Assembly (NCBI RefSeq): GCF_900111365.1
Contig: NZ_FOGZ01000014.1
Coordinates: 1 to 64,000 of the forward strand
From: Propionibacterium cyclohexanicum
GTDB taxonomy: Bacteria > Actinomycetota > Actinomycetes > Propionibacteriales > Propionibacteriaceae
Direction: 5' to 3'
DNA length: 64,000 nt
How positions within the stretch are numbered: position 1 is the first letter of the stretch; every line of letters begins with the position of its first letter. This document shows, piece after piece, positions 45,539 through 54,109 of the stretch. The notes beneath the pieces are model-generated. The model saw only the letters and a list, made by a program, of their open reading frames with translations, was not told the origin of the DNA and did not search any database. A program made the position numbers and the translations under genes.

Positions 45539-46068
45539 GCTCCCCGTTGGCCACCCGGTGCCGGTCGTGCTCCAGCCGACGCACCGGAAACTGTCGCCAC
45601 TGTAGCCAGGGATTCAGGGCGGACCTGGTGAGCCAGCTGTCAGGCCACCAGGGTGCGGTCAGCGGTGGACGAGGCGAAGAAAGGAAGTCGCGGGAAAGTC
45701 CGCCGACTCGAAGTCTCTTCGCCTGCACCAGCAGTCGCATCGTCACCAGCAGGGGTCGCCGGTCGCCTATGTGGCGGCAAAGACACGAATAGCGGGCGAC
45801 CGGCGGCGTGGGAAGCCTATCGGTGTGAGGCTGGCCCCCACGCCATTCTCCTGTCGGTGAGATGAATTCCACATGTCATTGCGGGGAATATCGGGGGAAG
45901 CACCGGCTCGATGCTGTCAGGACAACAGGACTCAGGTTGACGAGCAAGGGCTACGGAAGCGTAACCTACGGGAGAGTCAACGTGGGTGCTGTCGGGCGGC
46001 TGCGCAGGAGTTCGTCCCTGGCCGGTCGCTGGCCCAAGGGTCGATGGTGAGAAGCTGGTGACGTAGGC
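45539..46068. other. 530-bp intergenic region with inverted repeat and promoter-like elements
   Basis: No ORF here looks real. CGCCGGTCGCC (45757-45767) pairs perfectly over 11 bp with GGCGACCGGCG (45795-45805). The right part carries the promoter-like elements of the next operon. It may include an untranslated leader of about 95 bases before 46069. Confidence 0.5.
45937..45971 (+). promoter_or_regulatory. Candidate promoter/operator of the cyclohexanecarboxyl-CoA operon
   Basis: TTGACG (45937-45942) and TAACCT (45962-45967) are spaced 19 bp, slightly long for a housekeeping promoter. CTACGG occurs at 45951 and again at 45966, and TACG-GAAG-CGTA forms a small palindrome, so a regulator could bind over the spacer and -10. 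Inference from pattern only. Confidence 0.4.
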
Positions 46069-49000
46069 ATGCGCTTGAAGGTGGACCGGAGTACAGGAAA
46101 GTTGACCGGGGCACTTGATGTGCCAGTCTCGAAGTATCACGTGCACAGGGCACTCATGTTGGCAGCGCTCGCCCCGGGGGTGAGCCGGATCACGGGACGT
46201 TCACGAACCCGGCAGGTGGGCTGGACCATCGACGCATTGCGCCATCTGGGCGTGCAGGTCGACGTCGGTGGAGACGAGTACATCGTGCACGGTGTGGGCG
46301 GGCACTTCGTGGCCAGCGGCTCCGTCGCCGGCGGGCCAGACGCGGGTGTCATCGACATCGGCTCGTCGGGCACCACCTTGTACTTCCTCGCAGGCCTGGT
46401 CAGCTTGGCCGCCACCCCGGTGACCGTCACCGGCATGAAGTACGTTCAGCGCCGTCCGATCCGTGCGCTGCTCCAGGCGCTGCTGGACATGGGCGTCGAC
46501 CTGAGATCGGTACGCGATGACTGGTGCATCCCGGTGACCGTCCAGCCTGGCGCACCGACCGGTGGCGAGGTCTCCATCAAGGGCACCCTCTCCCAGTGGG
46601 TCAGCGGCCTGCTCATTCTTGCTCCCTTCGCGACGAGGGACACCACGGTGCACATCGTCGACGGCCCGCTCAACGAGCGCACCTATGTCGACCTCACAGT
46701 GCGCATGATGCGGCACTGGGGATTCGTCGTGGAACCCGACGAGGAGTACCAGAACTTCTTCATCCCCGCTGGTCAGACCGGCCATGCCGCCGAGTACACG
46801 GTGCCCGCCGATATCGGCGCCGCGGCCTTCGGGGTGGCCGTCGCGGCGCTGCACCCCAGCGACGTGCTCTTCCGCGGACAGCGCGCCGTCGTCGCCGCAC
46901 AGGCCGATCACCCCGAGGCCGAGTTCCTCGATATCGCCGCTCAGATGGGCGTGGCCATGAACCGCGACGAGCAGACCGGCTTCCTGAGAGTGCGCAGCGA
47001 CGGCGCAGCCCTCAAGCCCATCGACGTCAACTGCCGCAATGTCCCCGACCTGCTGCCCGTGTTGTCCACGATGGCCACCTTCGCGGACGGCGAGAGCCGG
47101 CTGAGCGAGGTGGGCCACATCCGGCTCAAGGAATGCGACCGGGTGGCCGCGATGCTCCAGATCAACCGCCTGGGAGGTCAGCTGGTGCAGCACGAGGACG
47201 AGCTGCTCATCAACGGCCCGGCGAGCCTGCACGGTGCGGAGCTGTCCTCCTTCAATGACCACCGGGTGCTCATGTCGCTGGCCGTCGCAGCCACCCGTGC
47301 GGAGGGCTCGTCGACCCTCACCTATCCGCGCGCCTACCGGATCTCCTATCCGGAGTTCCTGGAGCAGATGAACGGGATAGGTCTGTCGATGTCGGTGATC
47401 CCCAACTCGGCGACCGATGCCGCTGACATGGACAGTGCGGTCGGCTCGGAGGATCGTGCGAAGGCAGCCACGCCCCGTGAGCTGCCCGCCGGGCAGTCCG
47501 AGCACCTCACCAGCGCCGCCCCCCAACCCCACCTGGTGCTCAGCAGGGCCGTTCGCGAGCTGGCAGGCTCGCGTCCCCATGATGCGGGCGTCATCGAGGT
47601 GGGTGGCGAGCAGCCGGTCGTCACGAGCTGGTCGCAGCTGCAATCCCAGGCCGACAAGGTGTCCGCTCTGCTGCTCGAGCTGGGCGTGCAGCGCGGCGAG
47701 GCAGTCGCCCTGCAGTTGCCCAACTGGGTGGAGTTCGTTGCGGTGACACTCGGCATCATGCAGATCGGTGCGCTGGTCACGCCGATCATGCCGGTCTTCG
47801 GGCCCCACGAGATCGCGAAAATCCTCACCCGTTCCGCCGCCCGGGTGATCTTCATCCCCGATGCCTTCCGCCATCAGGACAATCCCCAAGACCTCATCGA
47901 TGCCGCCAAGGAACCAGGCGCAAAGCTGAAGATCGAGCAGGTCATCGTGGTCCGCGCCACGGCCCGCGACGAGCGTCCGGTGACCATCACCACCCCGCCC
48001 GTGCCGGCAGAGGCGATGACGGACACCCGTACCCGGCACTGGACCTGGCGCTACTACCGGGAGGCGATCGGCAGCCAGCATCCGCATGTGGAGGACATCC
48101 TCGCGCGCACCCCCTCCCCCGACGACCCCTGTCAGCTGCTGTTCACCTCGGGCACCACAGGGGAGCCCAAGGGCGTGCTGCACGCCCACCGCGCCTTGTC
48201 CACCGCGGTGTCGATGGAGATCGAGCACCTGGGGATGAATGCCGGCGATCGCATCTACGTGCCCACCCCGATGGCCCACCAGACCGGCTTCCTCTACGGA
48301 CTGCTGCTTGCCTGGCAGCTGCGCGTCGCGGCGGTCGTCCAGCCCATCTGGGACGCGCGGATCGCCCTCGACCAGGCATTCGGCCAGGCCGGTGCCTCCT
48401 TCGTCCAGGCAGCCACCCCCTTCCTGGCCGACACAGTGGCCCAGGTGAAGGCAGGCGCGCCGGCACCCGAATCGCTGCGGATCTTCGTCGCCACCGGCGC
48501 CGCGGTGCCTCGCGCGCTCGCCCATGAGGCCACCGATGTGCTGCACGCCGCGGTGCTCGGCGCCTTCGGGACCACAGAATCGTGTCTCGGTGCGCTGTCC
48601 ACTCCGCAGGATGCTCCCCAGGAGGCCTGGGGCTCCGACGGGCGCGCACTTCCCGGTATCGAGCTGCGGATCCGCGACGACCATGGCACCGTGCTGCCCC
48701 CCGGGCAGGAGGGCAACTTCGAGATCCACTCGCCGACCCTGTTCATCGGCTATCTCGAGCGTCCCGAGCTCACCGCTGAAGTCTTCACCGAGGACGGCTG
48801 GTTCCGCACCGGAGACCTGGCCACCCTCGATGAGCACGGCTTCTTGCACATCACGGGCCGCGTCAAGGACGTCATCAACCGCGGGGGCGAGAAGATCCCC
48901 GTCGTCGAGATCGAGAACCTGCTCTTCCAGCATCCGTTGATCGCCGACGCGGCTGTTGTCGCCATGCCCGACCCGCGCCTGGGAGAGCGGGCCTGCGCGT

Positions 49001-49197
49001 TCGTCGTGCCGGCCGGTGACGAGAGGCTCGGCTTCGAGCAGATGCAGCACTATCTGGGGGAGCGCGGCCTGTCGAAGTACTACTGGCCCGAGCGGCTGGA
49101 ATACACCGACGCGCTGCCGCGCAACATCGTGGGAAAGATCCAGAAGAACGTGCTCAGGGAGCGTGCCAAGCACCTGAGCGTCCAAGGGAAGAAGTGA
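46069..49197 (+). CDS. EPSP-synthase-like/acyl-CoA ligase fusion (AnsK-AnsJ/PlmJK-like)
   Basis: 1042 residues. Residues 1-435 are an EPSP synthase homolog: SKYHVHR (K22, R27), GTT (101-103), RRPI (128-131), SQ (175-176), VPD (D327), RLKECDR (E355, R358) and NDHR (396-399) align with the catalytic frame. S23 is Tyr and the late KTFP lysine is lost (RISYPEF). After a linker (about 440-480), an AMP-forming ligase follows with LLFTSGTTGEPKG near 690, GWFRTGD, and a C-terminal catalytic lysine in NIVGKIQK. In ansatrienin and phoslactomycin producers, such EPSP-synthase homologs and ligases act on shikimate to make cyclohexanecarboxyl-CoA. A housekeeping aroA role is unlikely given the fusion and site changes. 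Confidence 0.85.
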   Translation: MRLKVDRSTGKLTGALDVPVSKYHVHRALMLAALAPGVSRITGRSRTRQVGWTIDALRHLGVQVDVGGDEYIVHGVGGHFVASGSVAGGPDAGVIDIGSSGTTLYFLAGLVSLAATPVTVTGMKYVQRRPIRALLQALLDMGVDLRSVRDDWCIPVTVQPGAPTGGEVSIKGTLSQWVSGLLILAPFATRDTTVHIVDGPLNERTYVDLTVRMMRHWGFVVEPDEEYQNFFIPAGQTGHAAEYTVPADIGAAAFGVAVAALHPSDVLFRGQRAVVAAQADHPEAEFLDIAAQMGVAMNRDEQTGFLRVRSDGAALKPIDVNCRNVPDLLPVLSTMATFADGESRLSEVGHIRLKECDRVAAMLQINRLGGQLVQHEDELLINGPASLHGAELSSFNDHRVLMSLAVAATRAEGSSTLTYPRAYRISYPEFLEQMNGIGLSMSVIPNSATDAADMDSAVGSEDRAKAATPRELPAGQSEHLTSAAPQPHLVLSRAVRELAGSRPHDAGVIEVGGEQPVVTSWSQLQSQADKVSALLLELGVQRGEAVALQLPNWVEFVAVTLGIMQIGALVTPIMPVFGPHEIAKILTRSAARVIFIPDAFRHQDNPQDLIDAAKEPGAKLKIEQVIVVRATARDERPVTITTPPVPAEAMTDTRTRHWTWRYYREAIGSQHPHVEDILARTPSPDDPCQLLFTSGTTGEPKGVLHAHRALSTAVSMEIEHLGMNAGDRIYVPTPMAHQTGFLYGLLLAWQLRVAAVVQPIWDARIALDQAFGQAGASFVQAATPFLADTVAQVKAGAPAPESLRIFVATGAAVPRALAHEATDVLHAAVLGAFGTTESCLGALSTPQDAPQEAWGSDGRALPGIELRIRDDHGTVLPPGQEGNFEIHSPTLFIGYLERPELTAEVFTEDGWFRTGDLATLDEHGFLHITGRVKDVINRGGEKIPVVEIENLLFQHPLIADAAVVAMPDPRLGERACAFVVPAGDERLGFEQMQHYLGERGLSKYYWPERLEYTDALPRNIVGKIQKNVLRERAKHLSVQGKK

Positions 49198-50354
49198 ACG
49201 GGATGGACGACGCGACATTCGCGAAGCTGAAGGACGAGGTGGCCGCCTGGGTCGCCGGGCCGGGCGAGGAATGGTCCGAGCAGATCGAGAAGGAGGGCGC
49301 TGTCGCGCCTGCGCTCGTGGACGAACTGCGCCAGCGCGGCTATCTCTCGCTGGCAGCACCGGAGAGACTCGGCGGGCGGGGGGTGGGTTTCTCCCGCTTC
49401 CTGCTTCTCATGGAGCTGTTCAGCCGCCTGCACGCCTCCATCCGGATGCTGGTGCACGTGAACAACGGCATCTGGCGTGCCATCGACAAGTACGCCACCG
49501 CCCAGCAGCGCGAGGAGATCGTCATCCCCACCGTGCAGGGACGCAAGCGGATCGCCTTCACTCTCACCGAGGCCGACTCGGGCACCGGGGCGGACATCCG
49601 CACCACTGTGCGTCGCGAAGGCGACCACTATCTGCTCAACGGCGAGAAGCATCTCATCACCTTCGGGGTGAGCTGCGACTACTGGCTGCTCGCCGCCCGT
49701 CTGGAGGGCACCACGGGCCATGACGGCACCGTCGCGCTGCTCGTGCCGAACACGGGGCTGCCCGGTGCCGAGGTGATCGACGATTCCCGCACCATGGGCA
49801 TCGCCGGAACCGACCACGCCATCTTGCACTTCCACGACACTCCGGTCCCGGTCAGCGCCCTGGTCGGCGAGGAGGGACAGGGTCTGGAGGTCGCGCTCGG
49901 CGGTTTCCTGCTGCCGAGCCGGATCTCGGTGGCAATGAGCTGCGTGGGCCTGGCCGAGCGTGCCCAGCAGCTGGCCGTCGATTTCGCCAAGGAAAGGGTC
50001 ACCTTCGGCAAGCCGCTCGCCAAGCGCCAGGCGATCCAGTTCATGCTGGCCCGCAACTACGCCTCCATCAAGGCCGCCCGCGAGCTCGTCCTGGTGGCCG
50101 GGAAGGGCTTCGAGGAGGGCCGCCCGGATGCCGGGGCGCTGTCCAGCGCATCCAAGATCGTTGCTGTCGACATGCTCTCGCAGGTCACCGACAACGCGCT
50201 GCAGGTCTTCGGCGGGCGCGGATATCTCAAGCGCTCCACCATCGAGCGGGTCTACCGCGACGCCCGCGCCCAGCGCTTCGAGGAGGGCAGCAACGAGGTG
50301 CAGTCGCTCATCGTCGCCCGTGCCGTGCTGGATGGCACCGCGCAGTACGAATGA
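49194..50354 (+). CDS. Acyl-CoA dehydrogenase (AnsL/PlmL-like)
   Basis: 386-residue flavoenzyme with the full ACAD fold: FTLTEADSGTGAD (FAD/substrate loop), LLNGEKHLITFG, GRGYLKRSTIERVYRDARAQ, and the catalytic glutamate region FEEGSNEVQ near residue 366. GTG 49194 overlaps the fusion-gene stop (GTGA); ATG 49203 is possible. In the cyclohexanecarboxyl-CoA pathway an acyl-CoA dehydrogenase participates in ring double-bond handling. The operon position supports that role over ordinary beta-oxidation. Confidence 0.87.
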   Translation: MNGMDDATFAKLKDEVAAWVAGPGEEWSEQIEKEGAVAPALVDELRQRGYLSLAAPERLGGRGVGFSRFLLLMELFSRLHASIRMLVHVNNGIWRAIDKYATAQQREEIVIPTVQGRKRIAFTLTEADSGTGADIRTTVRREGDHYLLNGEKHLITFGVSCDYWLLAARLEGTTGHDGTVALLVPNTGLPGAEVIDDSRTMGIAGTDHAILHFHDTPVPVSALVGEEGQGLEVALGGFLLPSRISVAMSCVGLAERAQQLAVDFAKERVTFGKPLAKRQAIQFMLARNYASIKAARELVLVAGKGFEEGRPDAGALSSASKIVAVDMLSQVTDNALQVFGGRGYLKRSTIERVYRDARAQRFEEGSNEVQSLIVARAVLDGTAQYE

Positions 50355-50446
50355 CGCCGGGCCCAGGTGCCCTCGAGACCGCCACAGGTGAACTGGTAGG
50401 CATGGACAGACATGAGCAATCCAGATCGGACAGGAGAGCAAAGCCA

Positions 50447-51274
50447 ATGAATGCACCCAGGGTGGCCGTCATCACGGGCAGCTCGCGCGGAATCGGCAAG
50501 GTGCTTGCCCTGCGGCTGGCACGGCGCGGTGTCGAGGTGGTCGTGAACTACAAGGCCAACGCCGAACTCGCGGAGCAGACCCTCGAGGAGGTCAGGGCGG
50601 CTGGTTCCGATGGCCTCACCGTGCAGGCCGATATCGAGACCGTCGAGGGTGTCGAGGCGCTGTTCGACAGCGTCACCGAGCACTACCCGCGGATCGATGC
50701 CTTCGTCTCGAATGCGGCGGCGAGTGCCTTCAAGGCGATTGACGCCATCAAGCCGCACCACATCGAGCGCAGCTTCGACATGAACGTGCGTCCCTTCATC
50801 CTGGGGACGCAGCGAGCCGTGCGCCTCATGCCCGACGGGGGCCGGATCGTCGTTGTGACCAGCTACGGCTCCAGCCGCGCCTTCCCCACCTATGCGCTGC
50901 TCGGTGCCGCGAAGGCAGCCGACGAGGCCCTGGTGCGCTACATGGCCACCGAATACGGGCCGAGGGGCGTCACGGTGAATGCCGTGAACGGCGGCCTCAT
51001 CGACACCGACTCGCTCGACTTCTTCTACCACCGCGTACCGGGCATGGCACCGATGGAGAGCGTGATCGAGAAGATCCCGCTGAGGCGTCCTGGCAAGGCC
51101 GAGGACATGGCGGCGGCAGTCGACTTCCTGCTCTCGCAGGATGCCGGCTATATCTCTGGTCAGGTGATCCATGTGGACGGCGGACTGACCGTCGTCGCAC
51201 CGCCCTACTGGTCGGACACGAGCTCGCCGCTGCGTGACGCGGTGGAGCGGCCGTCCTACGACACGCAGAGATGA
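50447..51274 (+). CDS. FabL/ChcA-type enoyl-CoA reductase (SDR)
   Basis: 275-residue NAD(P)H-dependent short-chain dehydrogenase. TGSSRGIGK is the cofactor motif. The active-site tyrosine and lysine are in YALLGAAK, a Y-x6-K spacing typical of enoyl reductases (FabI, FabL, ChcA) rather than the Y-x3-K of ketoreductases. I chose ATG 50447 because AGGAG (50432-50436) precedes it; an upstream ATG at 50351 overlaps the dehydrogenase stop and would add 32 unlikely residues. Best fit is ChcA, 1-cyclohexenylcarbonyl-CoA reductase, the final step to cyclohexanecarboxyl-CoA. Confidence 0.83.
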   Translation: MNAPRVAVITGSSRGIGKVLALRLARRGVEVVVNYKANAELAEQTLEEVRAAGSDGLTVQADIETVEGVEALFDSVTEHYPRIDAFVSNAAASAFKAIDAIKPHHIERSFDMNVRPFILGTQRAVRLMPDGGRIVVVTSYGSSRAFPTYALLGAAKAADEALVRYMATEYGPRGVTVNAVNGGLIDTDSLDFFYHRVPGMAPMESVIEKIPLRRPGKAEDMAAAVDFLLSQDAGYISGQVIHVDGGLTVVAPPYWSDTSSPLRDAVERPSYDTQR

Positions 51275-53271
51275 GGGGCGTCGCGCCCGCTCTCGGGCTG
51301 CGTTCGGCGCGCGAGGGCGCGGAGCCCATCGACCCGGATCCGGTGGCGGTGCCCTGGCAGTTCGGCTCGTTGCGGGTGCCCAGCAGGCTGCTCATGGGCA
51401 GCATGCACACCGGCTTCGAACGCGAAGGGGCTCGGTTGGGGGCCTTCTACCGTGAGCGGGTCGAGGGCGGCGCAGGTCTCATCATCACCGGTGGCTATGC
51501 CGTGGAATCGCGGGGCCGTTCCGTCGCGGACGACATCGATTTCAGCTCCCCCGAGGTCGACGAGCCGCTGGCCGAGTCGGTGCGCTGCGTTCACGAGGCC
51601 GGTGGTCTCATCGCGGTCCAGCTGTTCCATGCCGGGCGCTACTCGCGCGGCCCGGGGGGCCCCACGGATCCGCCGATCGCTCCCACGGCGCTGCCCTGGC
51701 GCTCGGCCCGCGGGGTGATGCCCCGCGAGATGAACGCGGAGGACATCGCGGCGGTCATCGAGGCATTCGCAGCTGCTGCCCGGCATGCCGAACGCCTCGG
51801 CTACGACGCGGTCGAGATCTCCGCGTCCGAGGGCTATCTCATCAATGAATTCTGCTCGCCGCTCACCAACAGGCGCGATGACGAGTGGGGTGGCGATCCC
51901 GCTCGCCGTCTTCGATTTGCCTGCGAGGTCCTCGCAGCCGTCCGCGCTGCAACGCGTCTTCCCTTGTCAGTACGCATTTCCGGGGACGATCTGATGCCCG
52001 GCTCCACCACCCCCGAGCAGGTCGATGAGCTGGCTCGGCTGCTGGTGGAGGAGGGCGCCGACGCGATCAGTGTCGGGGTGGGCTGGCACGAGTCGACCAC
52101 CCCTACCGTGCAGTACTCGGTGCCGCACGGTGCCTGGCTCGGGGTGGACGACCGGGTGGCCACGGCAGTGCCCGGCACTGCGGTGATCGGCAGCAACCGG
52201 GTGCTCAACTATCGAGAGGCCCAGCTGGCGCTCGACAGCTCCTCGCTCACTGCCATCGCCATCGCGCGCCCCTTCCTCGCCGACCCGCACGTGGCGCGCG
52301 GACCGCAGTTCACCGCGATCGCCTGTATCGGCTGTGACGAGGCATGCATCGACCGTTCGCTGTTCGGCAAGCCGATCTCCTGCCTGGTCAATCCGCGAGC
52401 CGGTTTCGAGACGCAGCTGCCTGCCGGTCGGGTCGCGGTACCCAAACGCCTTGCCGTCGTGGGCTCGGGTCCGGCCGGGCTGTGCGCCGCTTTCGACGCG
52501 GCGAGTCGAGGGCACCAGGTGACCCTCTTCGAGAGGTCCGATGAGTTCGGGGGCCAACTGAGGCTGGCCTCCTTGGTGCATGCCAAACAGGACTACGGCG
52601 ACGGGATCAGCAGCTGGGTGGCCCGGCTACGCCACATGGGCGCTACCTTGCTCACCGGCATCGAGCCTGGTACCGAGCAGCTGGCGGACTTCGACGCAGT
52701 GCTCGTCGCGACCGGCGTGCAGGCTCGTGAACCCGAACTCGACGTCGATGGATCCGTGCGAGTGCTCGACTATGCCTCCGCCCTGGAGCTGGCACCGGCC
52801 GACCCACGAGGCCAGGGCGCCGACCTCGGCCGGGTGCTCATCATCGGCGGTGGCGGAGTCGCCGTCGACGTCGGTGCGACGCTGCTGGCCAGGTCGAGCT
52901 CGATGACGCTGATCCGCCGCGGCACGAAGCACTTCGCCGCAGGCACCAGTCCGACGACACGCTGGATCCCCTTGGGGGATCTCCATGCGGCCAACGCGCA
53001 GCTTCTCCAGGAGGCGACGCTCATCAGGGTGCGCGATCACCTCGCCTACCTCGAGGTGGCCGGGCAGGCACGCAGGATCGAGGTCGACACGGTCGTGGTG
53101 GCCGCCGGCTCGACCCCGCTGGTCGGGGTCGACCTGGATGCGCTGGCCCGTGCCGGTGTGCCATTCCGGGTGGTCGGAGGTGCCCGCAATGCCGACAGGC
53201 TCGATGCGGTGCGCTCGACGAGCGAGGGTGTGCGCGCGGTGCGCGAGTTGCTGGATGGCGTCGAAGGATAA
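51271..53271 (+). CDS. 2,4-dienoyl-CoA reductase-like flavin/Fe-S oxidoreductase (AnsM/PlmM-like)
   Basis: 666 residues, Old Yellow Enzyme plus pyridine-nucleotide oxidoreductase layout. Residues 1-350 are the FMN barrel (VQLFHAGRYS, DAVEISASEGYLINEF, AIARPFLADP). CIGCDEACIDRSLFGKPISC provides the 4Fe-4S ligands around 350-375. VVGSGPAGLCAA near residue 395 binds FAD, and VLIIGGGGVAVDVGA binds NAD(P)H. Its ATG overlaps the ChcA-like stop. Reduces conjugated diene CoA esters; here probably cyclohexadienecarboxyl-CoA intermediates. Confidence 0.87.
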   Translation: MRGVAPALGLRSAREGAEPIDPDPVAVPWQFGSLRVPSRLLMGSMHTGFEREGARLGAFYRERVEGGAGLIITGGYAVESRGRSVADDIDFSSPEVDEPLAESVRCVHEAGGLIAVQLFHAGRYSRGPGGPTDPPIAPTALPWRSARGVMPREMNAEDIAAVIEAFAAAARHAERLGYDAVEISASEGYLINEFCSPLTNRRDDEWGGDPARRLRFACEVLAAVRAATRLPLSVRISGDDLMPGSTTPEQVDELARLLVEEGADAISVGVGWHESTTPTVQYSVPHGAWLGVDDRVATAVPGTAVIGSNRVLNYREAQLALDSSSLTAIAIARPFLADPHVARGPQFTAIACIGCDEACIDRSLFGKPISCLVNPRAGFETQLPAGRVAVPKRLAVVGSGPAGLCAAFDAASRGHQVTLFERSDEFGGQLRLASLVHAKQDYGDGISSWVARLRHMGATLLTGIEPGTEQLADFDAVLVATGVQAREPELDVDGSVRVLDYASALELAPADPRGQGADLGRVLIIGGGGVAVDVGATLLARSSSMTLIRRGTKHFAAGTSPTTRWIPLGDLHAANAQLLQEATLIRVRDHLAYLEVAGQARRIEVDTVVVAAGSTPLVGVDLDALARAGVPFRVVGGARNADRLDAVRSTSEGVRAVRELLDGVEG

Positions 53272-53300
53272 CCGGAACGGGAGCTCTCCCCGCCTTCCGG
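53272..53300. terminator. Nested hairpin terminator between convergent genes
   Basis: CCGGAA (53272-53277) pairs with TTCCGG (53295-53300), and inside it GGGAG-CT-CTCCC forms a second stem. It directly follows the reductase stop and faces the convergent thioesterase gene. Confidence 0.5.
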
Positions 53301-53315
53301 CGTGGCCCGTGCGGC

Positions 53316-53747
53316 TCAGCCGCGCTCGGGGTGGAGCCCGCGGGGGGCATCCACCAGGATGCAGGTGACCCGGGATGTGCTCACCAGGTGAGCGTCCTCG
53401 CCACTGACCGTCACATTGTAGGTGGCGATCGTGCGTCCCAGATGGATGGCCTCGGCGAGTGCCGTGACACGCCCGGCAGTGGCCCCGCAGTGGTGGGTGG
53501 TGTTCACTTCCAGGCCGAGCGCGATCTTTCCCAGGCTGCGGGCATGCAGGGAAGCAGCGCGCGAGGCGGTCTCCTCGCACAACAGGATGGTGGCGCCGCC
53601 GGCCAGCCGCCCGAATGGCTGGGTATTGGGCGCCACCGACATGCTCGCCTCGGCGCGCTGGGGGCTCACCTCGCCTATCTCGATGCCCATGAAGCGCATG
53701 AGTGGTGTGGGGTCGGTCATGGCGTCCAGCGGTTCAAGCGTGCTCAC
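53316..53747 (-). CDS. PaaI/hotdog-fold thioesterase
   Basis: 143 residues. Hotdog thioesterase pattern: LMRFMGIEIGEVSPQRAEASMSVAPNTQPFGRLAGGATILLCEE, with the family GxxxGG region around residue 50, and TTHHCGATAGRVTALAEAIHLGRTIATYNV. In-frame ATG at 53720 is an alternative start. Hydrolyses acyl- or aryl-CoA. It is convergent to the cyclohexanecarboxyl-CoA operon and may clear intermediates, but this link is positional only. Confidence 0.82.
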   Translation of the reverse strand: MSTLEPLDAMTDPTPLMRFMGIEIGEVSPQRAEASMSVAPNTQPFGRLAGGATILLCEETASRAASLHARSLGKIALGLEVNTTHHCGATAGRVTALAEAIHLGRTIATYNVTVSGEDAHLVSTSRVTCILVDAPRGLHPERG

Positions 53748-54109
53748 CAGTCGTCTCCGTTCGTCAATGGTTCAACGACTGTCAACGGTAGTGGCGAGGC
53801 GAAGGTCTGCTCCATGACGGTGTCATTCGCAATGGGTGGACGGGACCGGCGGCTGTGGCGTCCCCGGCGTTCAGGGCCCATGACCAGCGGGCGAGGTGAC
53901 GGCTACAGGCCCTCGGGTGCCCAGATCTCGCCGGGATGCCACGACCAGCGGGCAAGGTGACGGCTACGCAACGTGTCTGACATCTCGGACAATTTCGCCT
54001 GGCAGGGGGTCTGTTGGTGCCGTACGAGGCGGTCAACTTGAAGCATGAGTTCAGTTGTCCTCCGAAGGCCTGGTGAATCTGTTCGATCTGCCAGCGGGGT
54101 GTTCGCGCG
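53748..54109. other. Intergenic region with 25-bp direct repeat
   Basis: GACCAGCGGGCGAGGTGACG followed by GCTAC at 53882-53906 recurs at 53943-53967 with one mismatch, 61 bp apart. The right end holds the hut operator. No real gene is visible. Confidence 0.55.
53970..53995. promoter_or_regulatory. Hut operator upstream of the M20-hutFIU operon
   Basis: AACGTGTCTG-N6-CGGACA, sharing CGTGTCNG and TNTCGGACA in the same register with the perfect inverted repeat in front of hutH (60935). It lies 115 bp upstream of 54110. Likely the binding site of the cluster's IclR regulator. Confidence 0.55.

Noticed and set aside
46201-49359. 1052-residue open frame antisense to the EPSP-like/ligase fusion
   Set aside because: No recognisable domain; the plus-strand frame has complete catalytic motifs.
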